DNA of 56,656 bases from Priapulus caudatus (GCF_000485595.1 NW_014577139.1:258787-315442); one strand, 5' to 3'; numbered from the stretch's first letter, positions 10,120-20,617 are shown. Notes: generated by a model from the sequence alone, not told the origin. Program-made: numbers and translations.

Positions 10120-11921
10120 GAGTGGGGTGTAAACAAATACATTCGCGAGGGATGTCCGTCTGAGAAGTTGACTCTGGGCATGCCGACGTACGGCCGCTGC
10201 GTGATGCTGGCAAACGCCGCCAAACACGACATCGGCGATCCAACTACGGGACAGTCGTGTCCGCCGGCGCCTTTCACCCGCCAGGCCGGCTTCGTGGCAT
10301 ACTACGAGGTGAGTTGACTTCTCATTGATGATAGATTAGATTTGACGAGAGAGAGATGAGAGATCACCTCAACCCGAATTAAGTTAACCCAAGTTAACAC
10401 TTAACCGCCGTTAAGAAACACGCATCGACTACACGGAGTCACCTTAACCCGAGTTAACACTTAACCCAAGTTAAGAAACACGCATCGTTAATCATGTCGT
10501 TAAATGCATGCCTCAAACATACATATCTCCGAAAATATTCCACGCATAGTAGACTTGAATTTTAACTTAAACTTGAGCAGTTTCTGACAGAGATATGTGT
10601 GTGAATAGGTCGTTTCTTATGCAAGAAGTATCGCACTAGTGCCACTACTCTTTCAAATTATAGACCAGCGTTCCGCTTTAAGTATAATGTTCTTACCTGT
10701 TGGTTTTATGTTTAACGCTAAAGGTTTGCGGACATCTGAAGAATGGCTACACTCGTTATTTTAATACCGAACAAAAGGTTCCCTACGCTGTGAAGGACAG
10801 AAACTTCGTATCCTACGACGACCCACAGAGTATCCGGGCAAAGGTGAATACAAGCAATGGCACCAATATGAATAAAATCATTGTTTTATCGCTGCAAGGA
10901 TATATATATATATAGTATACACATTGCAGCGATAAAACAATGATTTTACGAATATATGTAATTATATAATATTAATATATATACTATTATATAATACGAT
11001 ATATACATATATATATATATATATTATAGATATATTATATATATCATATGGCTCTGCTAAGCGCCCAGGAATTGACAAAGAATTGGATCAGCAGCTCTGT
11101 GTACGTGTGAAACGTTGCACTAACTTCGTCGTCTATTCTCTACAAGTGCGTGACGCGCAGCCCAAGATTTCGCTATTAACATGGCGCGCGACCAACATGC
11201 TTTCGCCACACGTCATATATATATATCACCACTTACCACTCGTCTTCTGCAGGCGAACTTCGTAAAGCAAAAGCGATTGGGGGGTGCCATGATATGGGCA
11301 TTGGACTTTGACGACTTCACGGGCACGCAGTGCGGGCAGGGCAAGTATCCGCTGCTAACCACCATCAACAACGTGCTGGAAACGAGCACGTCAGTAGTGC
11401 CCACAACGCGACCCACCAGGCGACCGACGACGACGCGGCAACCGAGGACGAGGCGTCCGAGAACCAGACGCACAACGACTCCACGTCCCACGACCACCGC
11501 CGCGCCGCCGCCGCCGACGACGCGGCGACCGAGGACACGTCGTCCGAGAACCAGACGCACAACGACTCCACGTCCCACGACCACCGCCGCGCCGCCGCCG
11601 ACGACGACGACGAAGATCGGCAAGCCCGACGCTTCGTGCGACGTGTTCACCTGCAAGGTGGATGGCTTCTTCGCCGACAAGAGGAACTGCCGACAGTACC
11701 ACCAGTGCCAGTGGTCGGGCCTGCCGCACGAGATGCAGCAGCGGTGGAGCTGTGTTGAAGGACTCATCTTCTCCGAGGAGTTTCAGCAGTGCGTTTGGGA
11801 GTTCCAAGTGAACGACCTGGACCGCCTGTGTGGCCTGTGCGATCACCTTGGTCTTGCCAACATCCTCTTCCCAGCACCAATCAAGGTGCAGTACTCCAAC
11901 TTCCCGACTAGCTACGTGTAA
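10120..11921 (+). CDS. Chitinase (GH18 + CBM14), C-terminal exons
   Basis: Three exons, 10120-10308, 10724-10843 and 11253-11921, all phase 0 with AG/GT borders, join into 325 residues ending at TAA 11919-11921. Exon one gives EKLTLGMPTYGR and GFVAYYE. Exon two gives VPYAV and the FVSYDDPQSI motif. Exon three gives GGAMIWALDFDDFTG and a CGQGKYPLL end, completing the GH18 barrel. A basic Thr/Pro/Arg linker of about 70 residues follows, then a six-cysteine CBM14/peritrophin-A chitin-binding domain (CDVFTC to QQCVW), then a short tail. The product should be a secreted endochitinase that hydrolyses beta-1,4-GlcNAc polymers. It is the continuation of the exon at 2272-2374, but the segment encoding the Met-x-Tyr-Asp substrate-binding region is missing between them, so the locus is incomplete, mis-assembled or a pseudogene. 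Confidence 0.9.
10377..10495. repeat. Two ~60-bp direct repeats in chitinase intron
   Basis: Two imperfect copies of a segment containing GAGTTAACACTTAACC and AAGAAACACGCATCG lie between the first and second C-terminal chitinase exons. Confidence 0.7.
10871..10950. repeat. Hairpin and AT-rich tract in chitinase intron
   Basis: AATCATTGTTTTATCGCTGC (10871-10895) pairs with its reverse complement at 10925-10949, leaving a loop of TA repeats. A further AT dinucleotide-rich tract follows to about 11050. Confidence 0.8.
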
Positions 11922-12330
11922 GCAGGGCGCCGCCATGTTGGAAACCCAGGGTCAGTTGTCGGGAACAAAATTAGTCTTAATGATAGTTTTATCATTTATT
12001 TTTTCTCAGAGACTGTTGACAGAAACAGGATGAAGTTACGAGTTTTTTATACGTATAGTGTATAGATTTCCGGTCCACAAGATAATCCAATGTTAAAAAA
12101 ACTAATGTTCAGACTAATTTTGTTTCTGACAATGGGCCCGGCTGTTCCGTGAGCCAATCAAAATTATGTCGTTCACCAAAGATATCTCACTTTACATCAA
12201 TCTTGAGTGCCGAGTAGACAGTCGTGCGGAGATTGGTGTGCGTGCAAGCACAACTGACAACAAATCCGACTGCTTTTTTACAAACGCTGATGAGGTCAGT
12301 GTTTTAGTGTCGAGAGTTTACTTCTTCTTC
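11922..12330. other. Chitinase 3' flank, nothing further recognised
   Basis: Downstream sequence of the chitinase gene. I see no clear AATAAA close to the stop codon and no second gene. Confidence 0.35.
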
Positions 12331-12900
12331 TTCTTCTTCTCGGGTCACTACACTACACTCGGCCCAGCCACTGCAGCACACAGGACTTGGCACGGTGGTT
12401 AAAAGCCTCAAGGTCTTCAGGGCTACAGGGCTCTGGCAATAAGGGGCATATCAGGAGATGTCCCATAGTCTGGTCCTCCCCGCAGTCGCATTCGATTGGA
12501 CCATCTTCAGTGTATCCCCATTTCTGCATGAGTGCCCTACATCGGCCAAAACCTGTCCTGATTTAGGCATAACCACGTCGGCCATACCTCGTTGGCTCTG
12601 GGCGGGAGGGATTCCTGGGGTCTGAGTGAAAGCTTATGTTGGCTTGCCTGAAGATGCTTTGACCATTGGACGATCCTGTAGTTTTGGAGGTTGCCATCCA
12701 GGGGTTGAACCGCGTGGATGAAACTGTGCCTGGACTTTAGTCTCTTCTTTACTGTTTCATGCTGGAAGAGGGGGTGGCGAGGGTCATTTTCTTGGTTAAG
12801 TTTCTCTACTTGGGATGAAGCCATTCGTCTAACGTGTGGGGGAGCGATGCCACAGAGCAGGTAGAGGTCATCTACGTTGGTTGGTCTCAAGCATCCAGAA
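12331..12900 (-). pseudogene. LINE (non-LTR retrotransposon) 3' end, fragment 1
   Basis: On the minus strand the open frame 12890-12537 reads CGIAPPHVRR, then DPRHPLF, then RLKSRHSFIHAVQPLDG. This resembles the region after the reverse transcriptase in many animal LINEs. Frame-shifted sequence continues to about 12370 and carries the usual end region (a CDCG-type pattern, a motif of the TMGHLL kind). The element ends at a (GAA)n tail, seen on the plus strand as TTC repeats at 12330-12348, typical of 3' tails of such elements. The frame is broken and 5' truncated. A second, shorter copy lies at 37.57-37.89 kb. Confidence 0.7.
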
Positions 12901-12999
12901 ATGGCTCAGCAGGCAATGTTCAGAACTGGGTCAATTTTTGCAGCATGGGGCGACCTACTCCATACAGGGCACGCATTACGGGAGAGTTTACTAATAAAA

Positions 13000-14130
13000 T
13001 ATTATTGAATGTGCGCATTTGTGCGTGTTATCATTACCATAAAGTATACACGCATATAGACGACTAATGAAATGTATGACATTATAAAAGGAACATCTAT
13101 ACATAACAACTGATTTGAGCAATATATCTACGCCCTACTGAATATTGTTGCAAGGTCGGTCAAAGTACACTAGTTTATGCGTGGTTTTACACACGTGACC
13201 GCCAAAATTTCGACCTTATAGCAATTCGTCGGTGATTTGTTCTACTTCTATGTAGTATTTAACATAGAATTGGCACTTTTTTTTCGTTTTGCCGTTTAGA
13301 ATTTCGTCAGATAAAGTCATTATGTAGCGAAGACTGATCCTATGTGTGAGAACCAATACGATAGCAAAGAGATAACAAGACGTTGTTTAGTATTAGAATG
13401 CGACATCATCTGCCATGCTTAGATGATGCTTGCACCGTATGTTGTTATATATTTTAGACATTAACAAATAAAAAATCCATTTTATTCATAAATGCACACA
13501 AGTCTAATAGTTAAATGGTCGGATCTACATGTATGTTCACTATTTTCCTTCCTTACCTCACAGTAAGATTATGCAAGCATGCCAATCTATATACGGTACG
13601 GGATACACTGCAATGATAGCAATCATTGAAATTTTTATCAAATAGCCACCTATAATAACTTTAATATTGCAGCTATTTTAAATCCAGCTATATGGATATA
13701 TACAAATTTCCAGAGCTTACACATTGCCATTCTTAGTTATATTTTTACACTAACTTAACCTCCAAACTCGGTAACAATCCAACTGGACAAAGGACATTTT
13801 TTAGACTAGCTAGAGTGGAAGCACTCGCGAGAATACAATAATTATCAGTACAGTTTATCATAGCAAGCAGTACCTAAGGTAGAATCCAAGCATGATATAA
13901 ACATATGGAGTGTGCACATTTTATAACTCAATTACATTACATACAAGCAGGAAAGGCACACTAACAAAAAAAGTGTCTGTTGAACAAATAGATATACAAC
14001 CAATCAGCCGCTACACAGACACCAATGATTACTTCGTAATTTCACATTCACCTGTTGCTAATTCGAATATAACGTCTGTGCTGTATGCACATTGTTACAA
14101 TTTGTGTTTCTGGCAGGCAGGGATAAGTAA
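13000..14130. other. AT-rich unique sequence, no gene seen
   Basis: No conserved frame, tandem array or inverted repeat was found in this 1.1 kb. Confidence 0.4.
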
Positions 14131-14285
14131 ACATTCAGTGTAGATGCAGTGCATGGTAGTGCAGCAATGCATGGCAGTAGCATGGTAACTTGATAATGCT
14201 GTTGTACATCTCAATAAACAGAGAGTTTGTGTGACAGATGTAGAGAACAGATGTCGGCTGAGCTGTAAAATGAAAACTCACCACA

Positions 14286-14434
14286 AGTGTTAACATTCCT
14301 AATCGAAACAGAGCAGCCGAGAAATGAGTCTGCATTGCTACACACGCAAGCAAGCAGAATCCAGCAGCTACGCACAGCAAAAACGTTCTTCTAGAAATAG
14401 AACGGGGGTGCGTCTCACACAGAATGTTGTCCAT
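14286..14434 (-). CDS. Possible first exon of a small membrane protein
   Basis: On the minus strand an ATG at 14434-14432 opens a frame with a hydrophobic stretch (FLLCVAAGFCLLACVAM), followed by a second apolar stretch, FRLGMLTLV. Just upstream is an acceptor-like TTTAATACAG, and near 14283 a consensus donor GTGAGT follows the second apolar segment. That layout fits a coding exon with a spliced 5' UTR. I do not recognise the family and saw no second exon on the minus strand downstream. It could equally be a chance ORF. Confidence 0.3.
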
Positions 14435-14439
14435 TGCTG

Positions 14440-14940
14440 TATTAAATAACGCAAAACAAGATTACCTAGCTGCTGTTTGAATCAATAATGGCTGTGGCAC
14501 ACCTACACATGCGCACGTGCTCGAGCTGCATATTTCCAATGTGCGATGAATTACCCATCGTATATCTTGACATTACAGTCCTACGCATCTGTCAGAGCTA
14601 GCCTGCGCAAAAACAAAATAGATTTGCCACATCTATTTAAAAGGAAAAACCGAATCACCAGTTTTGAATTGAGTATAATCACATCCACATACGGCTTGGT
14701 GGCAGTAAAGTGTTGTACACAAATTTACCATGTGCACAAAGATGAGAACCAGGAAAAGTGCAAAGGGATGTCAAATAATCACCAGGGACAGCAGAGGTCT
14801 CATAGCATCAGCTGTGAAAAACACCAGAGGATAGCTGGAATTCAGTCTTGCTGAATAAGGTACGTCAGAGGGCAGCAAGGTCTTATTCCAATGTCTGTGA
14901 GTAACACTAGAGTGCAGCAGGGACTGGTACCAGCTTCATA
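14440..14940. other. No gene; outlying degenerate array units
   Basis: Mostly unique. Degenerate relatives of the 43-bp array unit appear at about 14820 (ACACCAGAGGATAGC), 14866 and 14906 (AACACTAGAGTGCAGC), grading into the array proper. Confidence 0.5.
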
Positions 14941-14954
14941 ACATTGCCTGTCAT

Positions 14955-15585
14955 GAACACTAGGTGGCGCTATCTAACTTGCAACGTTGCCTGCGAGGAA
15001 CACCAGGGGGCACTATCTAACTCACAATGTCGCCTGCGAGGAACACCAGAGGGCACTATCTACCTCACAACGTTGTTTGCAAGGAACACCAGGGGCGCAA
15101 TCTAACTCACAACATCACCTGCATGAGACACCAGGGGGCACTATCTACCTCACAATCTTGTTTGCAAGGAACACCAGGGGGCGCTACCTAACTCACAACA
15201 TCACCTGTGAGAGACACCAGGGGGCACTATCTACCTCACAACATCGCCTGCAAGAATCACCAGAGGGCACTATCTACCTCACAACATCGCCTGCGAGAAT
15301 CACCAGAGGGCACTATCTACCTCACAACATCATCTGCGAGAGACACCAGGGGCGCTAACTCACAACATCATCTGCAAGAATCACCAGGGGGCGCTATCGG
15401 CCTCACAACGTTGCCGGGGAGAAACACCATCGGGTACTATCTAACTCACGTCACCTGCGAGCAACAGCAGGAGGCACTAACTCAAAACGACACCTGCGAG
15501 GAACACCAGGAGGCACTATCTAACTCACAACATCGCCTGCAAGAATCACCAGGGGGGGTTATCGGCCTCACAACGTCGCCTGCGT
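14955..15585 (+). repeat. 43-bp tandem array with CTCF-like core per unit
   Basis: About 15 head-to-tail units, mostly 43 bp, of the form CACCAGGGGGCACTATCTA followed by CTCACAACATCGCCTGCGAG. The first clear unit reads CACTAGGTGGCGCTATC. Around ten units fit the CTCF core CCASYAGRKGGCRS at all or all but the first base, all in the same orientation. The array runs directly into the 3' end of the beta-PIX gene, and its last unit supplies that gene's final codons and stop. Frames through the array are repeat translations. CTCF binding is an inference from the motif only. Confidence 0.85.
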
Positions 15586-17729
15586 TTGAGATTCATCGAA
15601 GTTGATCTCGACGAGGCTGCGCACGGACTTGCGCAGCAGTGTCTCGAGGCGACGCCTCGCGCGCCTCTCCTCCTCCATGCTGCGCCGCACACCGCGCACG
15701 GCCGCCTCCAGCGCGCCCACCTTGTCCTTGAGCGCGTAGACCGTGTCGACGAGGCTTCGCTCCTCGACGACGATGCGGTCTCCCTTCGTTTCCTCGACGA
15801 TGATCTTCTCGTCCTCGGCGATGAGAACCTGCGGCGCGTCGAGCAGCGTCGAGTTGACCGTGTAGCGCGCCTTCGCGCTCGTGCAGTACGCCTCGATCAC
15901 CTGCAGCACCACCTGGTCGCCCGCCGTCGCGCGCTCGTCCCGCTGCGCCCCCCGGCGGCGTGGCGATGGGGCGCGCCGGCCGACGCGCGGGCTCGCCACC
16001 TCCTCGCGGCTGCGGGCAGAAGGCGGCTGCGGGCGGGCCGGCGCCGCGGGCCGCAGCCGCGAGATGTTCCACGCGCGCGGGATCGCCGGGAACGGTCCGG
16101 GCGACGCGGGCGGGAACGGCAGCGGGATGGCGGCGCGCGGCTGCGGCTTGCTCGTCTCGGCAACGGCCGTCGCGGCGCGGGGCGCCGTCGTCGTCACCGT
16201 CGGCACGGCGTGGCGGCCGGCCGCACCCGCGCTCGCGCTGATCTGCTGGAGCAGCGTGTCGTGCCAGAGCGTCTGCTCGCGTGGCGACGCGCACGCCACG
16301 AGCATCTTCTCGATGAGCGGGCCGTAGAGCTCGAGCGTGTGCTTCAAGGCATCCGTGTCCTCCAGCTTGCGCACGGTGATGCCGACCAGCTGCACCTACA
16401 TACGAGAGCGCCACGAGAAATCAGTTACTAGTACTCCGAACTTCTTATAGATTCATAGAGACTACACATTACTTATGTCAGAAATGACTTATGAACTTGA
16501 TTAGTTGGAACACTACTAAAATAGAGTACATACACCCGAGCTCTGAACCTTGTAGAATTGTGCACATTATGAAGTATCAGATTGCATGCAGAATGCTCAG
16601 TTTGAAAGGTGTACAAATAAAGCATATAACCTGGCCCTTGTAGACCTATGTCCATTATGTGTTTCATATTACTCTATATTGTTTGAACAGCACGAAAGTA
16701 AGGCACACGTATACGTACCTGGCCCTCGTAGATATACGCGCTCATGCGCGGCGACGACGACAGCATGACCAGCGTGTCGGAAAACAGCAGGAAACATCGC
16801 TCCTTGCGCTCGCCGCCCGGTGGGCTCACGACGGCGACGTTCCGCATCAGCAGCAGCTCGCCGAACGCCGCGATCGGCTTGCCCTCCCAGCCGCGGATTG
16901 TTCCTGTCAGCGCCTCCAGCTCCAGATCCTTCTGCCGGCGTATGCACTCGCACTCATCAAGGATCTCCTGATAGACGGCTATCGATCGCTGGATGTCGCC
17001 GCGGTCGACGTGGTCCTCCTCCACCTGCCGCTCCAGCTCCTTCAGCATGATCGGGTATCGCGCGAGCCGCCGGAACGGCAGGCTCAGCGACGTCGTCAGC
17101 GCCATGGCGCCGGGCGGCGTCGCGCCGCGGGACTCCGCGAAGCCGTCCAGCGCATCGCGGTGGCGCGCGAGCACCTGCACGGCGCGCGGGTGGTTCGCGC
17201 AGTACGCCACGTACAGGTCGTGGAACGCGCGCGCCACGTTCAGGAACGTGCCGCCGGCGCGCTGCTGTTCGTACGCAAAGTGCGAGCACGCCTCCAGCGC
17301 CGCGTCGAACGCCTTCTGGAACGCAACGATCTCTTCGACGTTGCCGCACAGGCATGTGTAGTCGTCGGCCGGCAGCATGTTGGCGTTCCTCAGCGGAGCG
17401 AGGTAGCCATCGACTGCCACCTCGAGTTCACCGACGTACGCCCGGTCCGTCTCGACGATGTTCTGCAGCACGATGTTATGGTAGCCACGCATGCTCTCGC
17501 GCTTCGGTCCGTCCGCGCGGCCCGCCCTCGCGGCGCGATCCGCGTGCACCTCGCGTACGTAGTTGCTGGGAAACCAGCCGGTGAGGTCGCCCAGCGTGCC
17601 CTCCCACCAGCCGCCGTCCAGCTGCTGGGTGACGGTGATGACGTCGCCCTTGCGAAAGTTCAGCTCGTCGGTGTTGAGGCCCTTGTAGGCATACAGGGCC
17701 TTGACGAGCACCTTCTCTGTTGCCGCCAT
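15568..17729 (-). CDS. Beta-PIX / ARHGEF7-type Rho GEF (SH3-DH-PH-GBD-coiled coil)
   Basis: Two exons: 17729-16719 (337 codons) and 16395-15568 (275 codons plus TGA), separated by a 323-bp intron (donor GTACGT, acceptor TATGTAG), phase 0, about 612 residues. ATG 17729 is preceded in frame by TGA 17805-17807 with no ATG between, and has a good Kozak context. Order: SH3 (about 6-61; ALYAY, GGWWEG, GWFPSNYV), DH (about 83-270; LPFRRLARYPIMLKELE), PH (about 285-390, split by the intron at IYEGQ), a Pro-rich region with AWNISRLRP, the GIT-binding segment (VIEAYCTSAKARYTVNSTL, EKIIVEETK) and a C-terminal coiled coil (SLVDTVYALKDKV onward). By family, it is a GEF for Rac/Cdc42 that binds PAK through SH3 and GIT through the C-terminal region, acting at focal adhesions. 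The C-terminus ends FDESQTQATL instead of the DETNL PDZ ligand of vertebrate beta-PIX. Coding exons are very GC-rich against AT-rich flanks. Confidence 0.93.
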
Positions 17730-17807
17730 CGTCACGGAGATGTCCCGCCTCTGCGTTTTGTTGTCAGTGCGTGCAGTCACAGATTTAGGTCGAACGGTCT
17801 TTTCTCA

Positions 17808-18180
17808 CAACAAAAAATCGATAATACATAGTACCACTTTCCCATCAAACACAGCAATTTAACCAATGGGAATTAACAGTATACACATTATACTTACAAG
17901 AGCTGTTGACAGTAATTGCAGTATTAACCAACCTTAATCATACACCTGCAAATCAACTACTGAATTTTATGTATGATATATTATTTATATGATTATGATA
18001 TTTATTTTTATGACAAACTGTGCTGCAAGAGTGTATGTATTGTAATGCAGAGCAAAGGAGGCAAGTACTGAACTGTATTTTAAATGGCAGACCCGTCTCT
18101 ATTTTTGTAATGGAGCATAGCAGAACCACTGTCACAGAAAACGTAACACTCTCTGGCACGGACACTGCCACTGGTGCTTA
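17808..18180. other. Beta-PIX upstream region
   Basis: AT-rich sequence upstream of the beta-PIX start codon (minus strand). No TATA box or further exon can be assigned with confidence. Confidence 0.35.
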
Positions 18181-18492
18181 GAGAGATGTCCCCCAGGGTA
18201 CTGCCGGAACGTACCCTGGTACTATCTAATATGCCGGACCATACCTCGCCTACTCCACTAACGAGTCTAAAGAGTCGCCTACGCCTACTCCCTAACCCTA
18301 ACCATGTCAGATAGTTACCAGGGTACGTTTCGGCAGGTCACGTGTCAACTCGGCCCACCAGCAAACTCGAACCATGTAGCGAGTTCACCCGTCTGGAGAT
18401 CGGTGAGCTCGGCTCGTGGGATGAGTTCACCCTCCTGGAGATCGGTGAGCTTGCCTCGCCGGCTAACTCGTGTACTAACTCTAATATCTCGC

Positions 18493-18530
18493 GAGGCCAC
18501 CTGAAAAAAAAGTTAAGGTCGAGCCCTGGA
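18493..18530 (+). repeat. hAT-type terminus
   Basis: GGCCACCTGAAAAAAAAGTT followed by AAGGTCGAGCCCTG is, in reverse complement, a typical hAT inverted-repeat start (CAGGGCTCGACCTTAAC). It is followed by GACTGTTAG. The same end plus the same flanking bases recurs at about 25470-25505 and 31860-31900. Confidence 0.6.
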
Positions 18531-19479
18531 CTGTTAGTCGTGCTTCAATATACTCAAAATTCACAGAAACCATAGCTAAGACATGTGTTTATATGTGCTT
18601 CAATATACTCAAAATTCACAGAAACCATAGCTAAGACATGTGTTTATATGTGCTTCAATATACTCCAAATTCACAGAAACCATAGCTAAGACATGTGTTT
18701 ATATGTATCTAGAATTTTATAAATGTAACTCAAATCGTTTGCGAGATATTAGTTATATAGCAAGAGTACATAATAGAGTATGACACGGTTTTAACAGCGT
18801 TTTGCATAGTTTTCAACTTGTAAATATTCTATCAATATGTGAATAACTATTCAAACTTTACCTTGTTTTCGTCTATGATTCTCCCTTAATCATATGACAT
18901 CATAAATTTACCTGAAAATCGTATGTTCTTCAAAAAAGTTATTTGAATACGACACGGTTTCGCACAGTTTTCACACATGGATGCATGTTTTAGACCAAAC
19001 TTTGATATGGGATTAGTGTTCCATTGTCTATGGCGGTACGCTGGGGGCCGTAAGGGAATCAGCTGCTAGCTAGCTGGCCGTGAGCACATTTATTTTTAGC
19101 ACGCTGGAAACGCTGCACGCTGAATACAATTCGATGCCTAATATCCCTTACGGCCCCCAAAGTTCCGTCATAGACAATAGAACACTAATCCCATATCAAA
19201 GTTTAGTCTAAAACATGCATCCATGCATGAAAACTGTGCAAAACCGTGTCGTATTAAAGTAACTTTTTTGAAGAACAAATACGTTTTCAGGTAAATTTGT
19301 GGTGTCATATGATTAAGGGAGAATCATAGACGAAAACAAGGTAAAGTTTGAATATATTTATTCACATATTGATAGAATATTTACAAGTTGAAAACTATGC
19401 AAAATGCTGTTAAAACTGTGTCATACTCTTCTCTATGATGTACTCTTGGTTATAGTACACTTTCCTACTGCCCATAGCC

Positions 19480-19565
19480 GCGCGTATATTAGCCTATGAC
19501 GATACCGCGCGTATATTAGCCGATGACGATACTGCGCGTATATTAGCCGATGACGATACCGCGCG
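19480..19565. repeat. ~30-bp tandem repeat, three units
   Basis: GCGCGTATATTAGCCGATGA plus CGATACC is repeated in the right arm of FB4. The copy at 32860-32945 is the duplicate. Confidence 0.8.
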
Positions 19566-20099
19566 TACGTATATTTCTGGTAATTAATTAAAACTATTCG
19601 TGCTTCAATAAACTCAAAATTCACACAAAAACCATAGCTAAGACATGTGTTTATATCATTATGTATCTAGAATTTTAGAAATGTAACTCAAATCGTTCGC
19701 GAGATATTAGAGTTGGGGCGTGTGAAACATCTCACAAGTTAACCGGCGAGGCGAGCTCACAGATCTCCAGGAGGGTGAACTCATCCCACGAGCCGAGCTC
19801 ACTGATCTCCAGACGCGTCAACTCGCCCAACTGCGGGGGCAAGTTGGCAGGTGGGCCGAGTGGACCGGACACCGTTCCAGCAGTACCCTGGGGGACATAG
19901 ACCCTATGCCTATGGCTATGAGTATGAGTATGACTATGACTATGAGCGCCACTGGTCGGCCTCAGTGTCAGTGTCAGCAAATGGATAGGTTTCGTGTGAT
20001 ACTCTAACTATAGGGAATAAATTTCCTAATGACACAGTATAAATTGAGTATATTCTAATTTTTTTTTTATATATTATTAATTAGTACTAGCCCTAGGAG

Positions 20100-20349
20100 T
20101 CGGACCTAGCCTAGGTTAGTCTAGCTCTAGTACTATAGCCCGCGGATCGCTGCCGCAGGGCTATAGCACATTGTCGGCTGGAAATACCAACTACGACCTG
20201 TTACCACCTGTCCCCATGAAAAATGGATCGCAAAACGCAAAGTTATCGGGCTTTTTAACAATTATTTATCTACATGGACATCTCACCTATCTTTTTGAAC
20301 ACTTTCAACAACTTTACACCATGTATTTGTCCTTTTATTCTACAAAGAT
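20100..20349. repeat. Single arm of foldback family FB5
   Basis: From the AGCCCGCGGATCGCTGCCGC segment to TTTATTCTACAAAG. The same sequence forms inverted pairs at 33.5-34.1 and 34.36-34.89 kb and a single arm at 49.56-49.81 kb. Here it is cut at CTACAAAG by the start of the large duplicated segment. Confidence 0.7.
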
Positions 20350-20457
20350 CTCCTCCTCTCATCGTCTCCTCGTCTCTCTCTCCTCTTTGCTCAGTCCAGA
20401 AAGACAAAGTGTCCCTGGCCTACGTTTGCATTTGGCGTAATTGTCGATTGAACATGT

Positions 20458-20492
20458 ACACACACACACCACACAACACGACACACACCACA

Positions 20493-20540
<48 letters not shown>

Positions 20541-20617
20541 CCAACACCAACAACACACACACCACAACACACCACCAACATCACACACACACACACACAC
20601 CACACACACCACCAGAG

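Larger units (their letters stand above)
18186..19905. mobile_element. Long foldback element FB4 (~1.7 kb)
   Basis: The left end TGTCCCCCAGGGTACTG (18186) is inverted at 19880-19900. The arms pair through the segment with CTCCTGGAGATCGGTGAGC (18430-18460 against 19760-19790), TCTCGCGAG, and the inner arms around 18955-19040 against 19145-19260 (GGATGCATGTTTTAGACCAA). The centre is near 19085. The left arm carries an extra segment at 18212-18340 containing CCCTAACCCTAACC and a hAT end at about 18493-18530. There is no ORF. A partial copy lies at 31.9-33.4 kb. Confidence 0.8.

Noticed and set aside
11213-11936. Minus-strand ORFs over the last chitinase exon
   Set aside because: Antisense of a GC-rich coding exon; the plus strand has clear GH18 and CBM14 motifs and splice sites.
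14955-15585. Protein with 14-residue repeats (NTRG, LTHN-type)
   Set aside because: The 43-bp unit length is not a multiple of three, so long frames occur only where indels compensate; no start or splice context.
15586-17831. Plus-strand ORFs of 281 and 390 codons
   Set aside because: Antisense shadows of the GC-rich beta-PIX exons, rich in Arg/Leu/Ala, without domains.
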